Shown: one piece after another, positions 59,360 through 64,000 of the stretch
How the letters are laid out: every line of letters begins with the position of its first letter
Numbering within the stretch: the stretch's first letter is position 1
From: Paenibacillus lignilyticus
Lineage (GTDB): Bacteria > Bacillota > Bacilli > Paenibacillales > Paenibacillaceae
Direction of reading: 5' to 3'
Assembly (NCBI RefSeq): GCF_017942085.1
Contig: NZ_JAGKSP010000014.1
Coordinates: 1-64,000, forward strand
Length of the DNA stretch: 64,000 nt
Notes under the pieces: generated by a model
Database searches by the model: none
Seen by the model: only the letters and a program-made list of their open reading frames with translations
Told to the model about the DNA's origin: nothing
Translations under genes and position numbers: made by a program

Positions 59360-60489
59360 GCAGCTCCCGGCGTTGCGGCCATGACCGCGTTACGGAAGCG
59401 GATAAGCAGCGCATTCTCAAGCTGCACCATTCTTCCCATGGAACGTGAAATTCGCACGACCCTATAGGCTCGCGCCATGCGCTCCTTCTCGTAAGCCCGC
59501 AGTGCCGCAGGCACGTCCTCCTCCGTCTGCTGCAGGCAGCGGGCCAGCACCACGGCATCTTCGATGGCTTGCGCTCCGCCCTGGCCCAGATTAGGCAGCA
59601 TCGGGTGCGCCGCATCGCCGAGCAGCGTTATGCGGCCGGAGCTCCACCGAGCAAGCGGGGCCCGATCTACGATGTCATGGGCCAGAATCGTCGCCGGATC
59701 GGTCGCCTCAATCGCATCGACAACCGGCTTGTACCAGCCTCGGAACAAGTCCAGTAACGCCGGCTTACGCTCTGCTGCCGGCAGAATTGTTCCTTGCGGC
59801 GCATTAACCGCTGCAAACCAGAAAACGCGGCCGTTGCCCAGACTGGAAAAGCCGAATCTTCGGCCTTGGCCCAGTGCCTCAAACCCGCCGCCGGACGCTG
59901 CGCCAATCGGTATATTGGCCAACGTACATACACCTCTAAGCGCCGTATAGCCCGAATAACGGAGAGGACTTGCACCGAATAACTGCTCGCGAATCGCCGA
60001 ATGAATACCGTCCGCTCCGATCACAAGCTCAGCCTTCTCGCGCATCCCATCATCAAACACGGCCGTTGCCGCATCATCCGTTTGTTCGCCGCGCATCCAC
60101 TGCTTGCCGGTATAGACCGGGGATTCCGCCATAACCGCTTGCAGGAGAATCGATTGCAGCTCCGCCCTATGGATGACATAACTGTGCGTGCCATATTTCG
60201 CTGCTTGCTTCGCGGCAGGGAGGCTCGTAATCAGCCTGCCGTTCCATGTCCGAATGTCCGCCTGCATGACCGGGGCACCTGCTTCTCTGACATTGTTGCC
60301 TACACCGAGTACGTCGAGCGCCTTCATGGCGTTGGCCGCAAGCACGATACCCGCTCCCGCTTCCCGCAATGCCGCCGCTTTGTCGTACACCGCCACCTGC
60401 CACCCGCGCTGCTGCAGCGCCAAAGCCGAACACAGCCCGCCAATGCCCGCTCCAATTACAATTGCTCGACGCTTGTCCATGCTGATCAT
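59314..60489 (-). CDS. FAD-dependent monooxygenase (hydroxylase family)
   Basis: A 391-residue flavin monooxygenase: N-terminal GxGxxG in IVIGAGIGGLCSALAL, then DKAAALREAGAGI, the DG motif VIGADGIHSAIREQL and the GD motif GDAAHPMLPNLGQGGAQAIE. It resembles salicylate/zeaxanthin-type group A hydroxylases; the substrate is unknown. ATG has GGGGGA 7 nt upstream. Its 3' end overlaps the convergent DHODH-like gene by 46 bp, and it is divergent from a nucleoside hydrolase gene. Confidence 0.93.
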   Translation of the reverse strand: MISMDKRRAIVIGAGIGGLCSALALQQRGWQVAVYDKAAALREAGAGIVLAANAMKALDVLGVGNNVREAGAPVMQADIRTWNGRLITSLPAAKQAAKYGTHSYVIHRAELQSILLQAVMAESPVYTGKQWMRGEQTDDAATAVFDDGMREKAELVIGADGIHSAIREQLFGASPLRYSGYTALRGVCTLANIPIGAASGGGFEALGQGRRFGFSSLGNGRVFWFAAVNAPQGTILPAAERKPALLDLFRGWYKPVVDAIEATDPATILAHDIVDRAPLARWSSGRITLLGDAAHPMLPNLGQGGAQAIEDAVVLARCLQQTEEDVPAALRAYEKERMARAYRVVRISRSMGRMVQLENALLIRFRNAVMAATPGAAYVKRFDPIVGYVVR

Positions 60490-60547
60490 ACCGCATCCCC
60501 CGCTCTTCTCCTATCACTGGTTTCATCATACCCAAGGAGGAATGACG

Positions 60548-61456
60548 ATGACTACCCTAAAAGTTTGGCTCGACACCGACATTGGCGGCGATATCGACGA
60601 TGCCCTTTGTTTAGCCTACCTGCTTGGCCAACCGAACTGTGAACTTATTGGCATTTCGACCGTAGGCGGCGAGGTCGCAAACCGCGCCATGGTGGCGGAT
60701 GCGATCTGCAAAGCAGCCGAACGAAGCATCGCCGTGTATGCCGGTGCAGACAATCCAATCATGCCGAGCAGCGTCTACCCCACGCCGGACGGTGCATCCA
60801 AACTGGTGAATTGGCCGCACGAAACTACCTTCAAAGCGAGCCAAGCCGTCGACGCTATGCGCGCCGCCATCTACGGGCATCCCCATGAAGTGATGCTGCT
60901 CGCCGTCGGTCACCTCACCAATGTCGCCCTGCTTTTTCTGCTCGATCCCGAGATACCGAAGCTGCTGAAGGGGCTGTACATCATGAGCGGCGTATTCTCC
61001 GAAGAGCTCGAAGCCGCACCGGATATGCCGATGGCCAACTGGAATTCCTGGATGGATCCGCATGCCTGCGCCATCGTATATAACACCCCGGTGGCGATTC
61101 ATCGCACATTCGGGTTGAAGGTGACATCGCAGCTTGTCCTGGGGCGGAGCGAAAAAGCAGACTTATTTGCCACTCCGGTCATGAGAGCGGTAGAGGACTT
61201 CGGAGCGCCGTGGCTGGAGCAGCATGTCATGACCTTCCATGATCCGCTCGCGGCAGCATGTTTATTTGAACCGGAGCTCTGCGTGTACGAGCGCGGCTCC
61301 GTTGAAGTCGACTACACTCACGCGGACACGTTCGGTCAAATGACATTTCAGGCGGGCGGCTCGGACGGTAACCATGAGATAGCGACAACCGTCGACCGTA
61401 CGCGATTTTTCGAGCATTATTTCTCCATTACCGGCCAGCAGAAACACCTGCTCTAA
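60548..61456 (+). CDS. Nucleoside hydrolase
   Basis: A 302-residue inosine-uridine-preferring nucleoside hydrolase family protein. The calcium-binding signature is DTDIGGDIDDALCLAYLL (canonical DTDxGxDDA), with AVGHLTNVALL and the third ligand region NWNSWMDPHACAIV, then HDPLAAACL (distal HDP motif). It cleaves nucleosides to base and ribose in salvage; exact base preference is not visible. ATG 60548 has AAGGAGG 7 nt upstream; the ATG at 60542 is too close. It ends at a bidirectional terminator. Confidence 0.94.
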   Translation: MTTLKVWLDTDIGGDIDDALCLAYLLGQPNCELIGISTVGGEVANRAMVADAICKAAERSIAVYAGADNPIMPSSVYPTPDGASKLVNWPHETTFKASQAVDAMRAAIYGHPHEVMLLAVGHLTNVALLFLLDPEIPKLLKGLYIMSGVFSEELEAAPDMPMANWNSWMDPHACAIVYNTPVAIHRTFGLKVTSQLVLGRSEKADLFATPVMRAVEDFGAPWLEQHVMTFHDPLAAACLFEPELCVYERGSVEVDYTHADTFGQMTFQAGGSDGNHEIATTVDRTRFFEHYFSITGQQKHLL

Positions 61457-61460
61457 CGCA

Positions 61461-61506
61461 AAAAGAGCCTCCAAACCGCAGCAACGCGATAAGGAGGCTT
61501 TTTTTA
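61461..61506. terminator. Bidirectional terminator
   Basis: AAAAAGAGCCTCC / GGAGGCTTTTTTT with a 24-nt loop, between convergent genes (nucleoside hydrolase and DMT transporter). Confidence 0.85.
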
Positions 61507-62433
61507 CAGCATCGAACCTATCTTCTTCTCCCCCGCTCCGAGCACACTCCCCAGTTTCTGCACCGGAACACTGGATAGAATGAGCAGTGCCGCGAGGCCA
61601 TCCATCAGCGTGAGCCGCTCGTCGAGCAGCAGCACGATGAACAGCAGCGTCACGAACGGAGTAAAGAAAGTAAAGCTCGCGATCAGCGAAGCCGGCGAGT
61701 AGCGCAGCGCCCGGAAATACAAGAAGAAACCGAGCACGATGTTGCACATGCTTAACCAGAACACGCCGCCGAAATCGACAAGCCGAGGGAGCATGAGGTT
61801 CGAATAAACCAGCAGGCCGGCGGCAGACAGCACTAAAGCTACCACCGTGATCAAGAAGGTGCTGATCAGCATATCCTTCTTGTTCCGCTTCACCAGATTG
61901 GTGAACAAGCCCCAGCTGACCGCCGCCAGAATCGCCAGCACGTCGCCGGTCAAATTTGTCAGTTTTAGTGACGTAAGATCCCCTTTGGTCATCAGCAACA
62001 CCGTCCCCGCGAAGCCCATTACGACGGAGAGCAGCTTGTATCGATTCATTTTCTCCTTATGGAGGGGGATTGCAAAGATGACGATAAAGATGGGAAACAG
62101 ATAATTCAGCATGGAGGCCTCAACCGCCGGAATCCGAGCAAGCGCCTGCAGGTAGAGCGCATCATACAAGAAGGCGAACAACCCGCATGACACGATAAGC
62201 GCCGTTTGCCGCCATGACCACAGCCTCAGCGTTCTCCATCGCACCTTATACAAGACGATGCCCGCGAACACGACAACCCCGATTCCATTCATATAAAATA
62301 ACACCTGGTAGCTGTCCAATTGGCCCAGCACCAGCTTGCTCACTGCCGCGACCGAGCCCCAGAGCAGCAGCAAAATCGGCATAAGCACATAGGGGCTCCG
62401 CGATAATTCCGACTTCGTCCGACTAGCTTGCAT
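61504..62433 (-). CDS. EamA/DMT-family transporter
   Basis: A 309-residue membrane protein with ten hydrophobic segments in two five-helix repeats, the EamA layout (SPYVLMPILLLLWGSVAAVS ... VEASMLNYLFPIFIVIFAIP; second repeat ILAAVSWGLFTNLVKRNKKD ... PASLIASFTFFTPFVTLLF). It probably exports a metabolite or amino acid; substrate unknown. The stop region touches the shared terminator. GAGGAGTAG lies before ATG. A VOC gene ends about 31 bp upstream in the same orientation. Confidence 0.9.
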   Translation of the reverse strand: MQASRTKSELSRSPYVLMPILLLLWGSVAAVSKLVLGQLDSYQVLFYMNGIGVVVFAGIVLYKVRWRTLRLWSWRQTALIVSCGLFAFLYDALYLQALARIPAVEASMLNYLFPIFIVIFAIPLHKEKMNRYKLLSVVMGFAGTVLLMTKGDLTSLKLTNLTGDVLAILAAVSWGLFTNLVKRNKKDMLISTFLITVVALVLSAAGLLVYSNLMLPRLVDFGGVFWLSMCNIVLGFFLYFRALRYSPASLIASFTFFTPFVTLLFIVLLLDERLTLMDGLAALLILSSVPVQKLGSVLGAGEKKIGSML

Positions 62434-62464
62434 CCTGTCTTCTACTCCTCACTTCATACGTTCC

Positions 62465-62830
62465 TTATCGGCGATCAAACCGGCAAATCATCAGGGCATT
62501 GCCTTCGCAATCCTTGAAGCTGAAACAGGCATGATCGCGATATTCCTTAATAGGCTCCGGTTCCACGCCCAGCTCAGCCAGCCGTTGATGCGCCAGCTGA
62601 AGATCAGCCGTATCAAACGTGAACGGCGCCTGTGCTGCCGGCACGCCTTCACCTTCTGATTGTAGCAAATGCATCACGTAACGACCATCGATCGCGAGCT
62701 CGACGAATGAACGGTAATCATAGGCCGTGATTGTAAACCCGAGCGTGTCGCAGTACCATTTTGCCGCAGCTTCCAAGTCCTTTACATAGTGCATGACCCC
62801 GATAATTTCTTGCTTAATTAATGGCAGCAT
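62465..62830 (-). CDS. VOC-family (glyoxalase-like) protein
   Basis: A 121-residue single-domain vicinal oxygen chelate protein: IIGVMHYVKDLEAAAKWYCD (first beta-alpha unit), then DYRSFVELAIDGRYVMHLLQ and KEYRDHACFSFKDCEGNAL (second). Function unknown; such proteins act in detoxification or resistance. I start at ATG 62828-62830 because GAGG lies 11 nt upstream. It follows another VOC gene by 21 bp, so the two and the DMT gene may form one operon. Confidence 0.85.
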   Translation of the reverse strand: MLPLIKQEIIGVMHYVKDLEAAAKWYCDTLGFTITAYDYRSFVELAIDGRYVMHLLQSEGEGVPAAQAPFTFDTADLQLAHQRLAELGVEPEPIKEYRDHACFSFKDCEGNALMICRFDRR

Positions 62831-62851
62831 CCGCTCATTCACCTCGCCTGA

Positions 62852-63226
62852 TTATTTAACAACCCCGTATTTGTTGCCGTCCGGATCGAGACAATCAAAA
62901 TAACGGGTTCCGCTCGCATCCTCCACAATCGGCAGCACTTCCGCCCCTTTCTCGCGAAGCGAAGCATGGGAGTATTCGATATCAAAGGACTCGAAATTAT
63001 AGTACGGAATCCTCACCCCGCCTCCCGCATCGAACTGTGTGGCTGCAGGCTTCTCTACTTTCCACAGATTAATGAACGTTGCCTCACCCGGAAAAGCGAG
63101 CCCTGTGCAGCAGTCCGACAGATCGATCGTCTCCAGATCAAACATCCTTATGTACCACTCCTTGGAGCGCTGCATATCCGTTACCGGAATAAAGATACCG
63201 CTAATTCTACTTACGCTTCGTCGCAT
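62852..63226 (-). CDS. VOC-family protein
   Basis: A 124-residue vicinal oxygen chelate protein: ISGIFIPVTDMQRSKEWYIR, then MFDLETIDLS, EATFINLWKVEKP and a C-terminal beta-alpha unit FDCLDPDGNKYGVVK with a likely metal Glu or Asp. Start ATG 63224-63226 has GGGAGGG upstream; the frame further upstream lacks a ribosome site. It heads the minus-strand VOC-VOC-DMT group, divergent from the iron-regulated gene on the right. Confidence 0.87.
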   Translation of the reverse strand: MRRSVSRISGIFIPVTDMQRSKEWYIRMFDLETIDLSDCCTGLAFPGEATFINLWKVEKPAATQFDAGGGVRIPYYNFESFDIEYSHASLREKGAEVLPIVEDASGTRYFDCLDPDGNKYGVVK

Positions 63227-63317
63227 GAGACTCCCTCCCATTTGGAAATTCACTACACCTATCATAACGCGGTCAGAAGATAGACAGATACGGGGGGTCA
63301 AAATTTTTTTCCAAAAT

Positions 63318-63400
63318 GATAATTACTATCATTTTCAGTACATCTATTGAAAATTGGCATTTGCTGTTATACACTAGACTCTATTGATAATGATTATCAA
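63318..63400 (+). promoter_or_regulatory. Iron-regulated promoter with two Fur boxes
   Basis: Fur box 1, TGATAATTACTATCA at 63318-63332, lies upstream of a -35 TTGAAA (63348-63353). After a 17-bp spacer comes the -10 TACACT (63371-63376). Fur box 2, TGATAATGATTATCA at 63386-63400, is a perfect 7-1-7 palindrome covering the start region. The two boxes bracket the promoter, as expected for tight iron repression. Confidence 0.93.
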
Positions 63401-63488
63401 TACCAACTAGCGTGGAAACGCACAGATAGAGACGTGCCTGCACTACTTTCTCCCGTTTACGATCCACCCACTACAAGGAGGCATTTCC

Positions 63489-63986
63489 ATGAAACAGCCC
63501 AACATCGAAGAATCACGCGGGAAGTACATCGACTTTATCGAAAGCCGCAAATCGCTTATCATCAGCTCGCAAGATGCCGAAGGTACGCCTTTTATCAGCT
63601 ATGCGCCGTTCGTTAAAGTAGACGGCAACCTGTATATCTACATCAGCCGGATCTCCGATCATTACCGTTTCGTAGAGAACAACGAGCGGATTCACGTGAT
63701 GTTGATCAATGATGAATCGGCTACGCCGAATGCGTTTGCCCGTGAGCGCGCTCGTTGGGTATGTGAATCGAGAAACCTCGGCAACGAAGGATATGAAGCG
63801 ATCTTCGCCGCATTCGACGTGAAGTTCGGCGACAAAATGATGACGATGCTGCGCGGCCTCGATTTCTCCCTTTTCGAGCTGACGCCGTCGGCAGGCCGAT
63901 ATGTAGTCGGTTTCGGGCAAGCGTTCGATGTCGATCTGGCCGGCGACCGCTTCGAGCATGTTATCGTAGATCGCAAAGATAAATAA
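63489..63986 (+). CDS. HugZ/HutZ-type haem utilisation protein
   Basis: A 165-residue split-barrel protein of the pyridoxamine-oxidase-like fold close to HugZ/HutZ, haem-degrading enzymes that release iron. Features: IDFIESRKSLIISSQDAEGT, YAPFVKVDGNLYIYISRISD, HVMLINDESATPNAFARERA and YVVGFGQAFDVDLAG. Two Fur boxes in its promoter support an iron-acquisition role. GGAGG lies 7 nt before ATG. No haem transporter genes are visible before the window ends. Confidence 0.9.
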   Translation: MKQPNIEESRGKYIDFIESRKSLIISSQDAEGTPFISYAPFVKVDGNLYIYISRISDHYRFVENNERIHVMLINDESATPNAFARERARWVCESRNLGNEGYEAIFAAFDVKFGDKMMTMLRGLDFSLFELTPSAGRYVVGFGQAFDVDLAGDRFEHVIVDRKDK

Positions 63987-64000
63987 TAATGAAGGACGGT

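Overview
The window is a 64 kb stretch of an endospore-forming Firmicutes chromosome, most likely a Paenibacillus or close relative. The evidence is sporulation genes (bofA, spo0F, a YhcN/YlaJ-type lipoprotein), the delta subunit of RNA polymerase, a long Bacillus-type SRP RNA, T-box and ykkC-type leaders, strong AGGAGG ribosome binding sites, and moderately GC-rich DNA. No phage, insertion sequence, tRNA or CRISPR array was seen. Functional calls rest on reading the proteins by eye; no database search was run.

1-24.1 kb is core chromosome, nearly all on the minus strand. It starts in the 5' end of a 16S rRNA gene, preceded in transcription order by dnaX-ebfC-recR-yaaL-bofA and, further upstream, the SRP RNA and a PAS sensor kinase. 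A second conserved block follows: rpmE, a radical SAM gene, rho, murA, fbaA, spo0F, pyrG, rpoE, argS, ywiB, then speB-speE, with a class A PBP gene diverging from speE. In Bacillus subtilis these two blocks lie on different sides of the origin; here they are joined at about 6.1 kb. Additions inside the block are a plus-strand intracellular subtilase between argS and rpoE, and a second, different arginyl-tRNA synthetase under T-box control.

24.3-38 kb holds the PBP gene, repeat-rich intergenic DNA, a frameshifted glyoxalase-fold gene, an SDR, a heterodimeric ABC exporter with a LexA-like box in its promoter, ywhD, an M1 metallopeptidase, and a cell wall hydrolase preceded by a c-di-AMP (ydaO) riboswitch.

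38-64 kb is accessory and house-cleaning material. It contains an Lhr-type giant helicase with an in-frame 63-bp repeat, transporters, hydrolases, an MCP, exonuclease III, CYTH and HD phosphohydrolases, and a ykkC-type riboswitch controlling an ABC binding lipoprotein and an isochorismatase-fold hydrolase. It also contains a dihydroorotate-dehydrogenase-like domain fused to a polytopic membrane domain, a nucleoside hydrolase, and a Fur-controlled haem-degradation-type gene.

The most unusual features are four: intergenic arrays of unrelated repeat units that share a 50-52 bp period at about 26.7-27.15, 37.8 and 49.0-49.4 kb; the variant ykkC leader with its two-gene unit; the DHODH-membrane fusion; and a 38-codon ORF with its own promoter and terminator at 45.4 kb. 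The window also shows regulation by transcript structure in many places: pyrG reiterative attenuation, a T-box, two riboswitches, rho leader hairpins, and an rpmE terminator whose arm is the next gene's Shine-Dalgarno.
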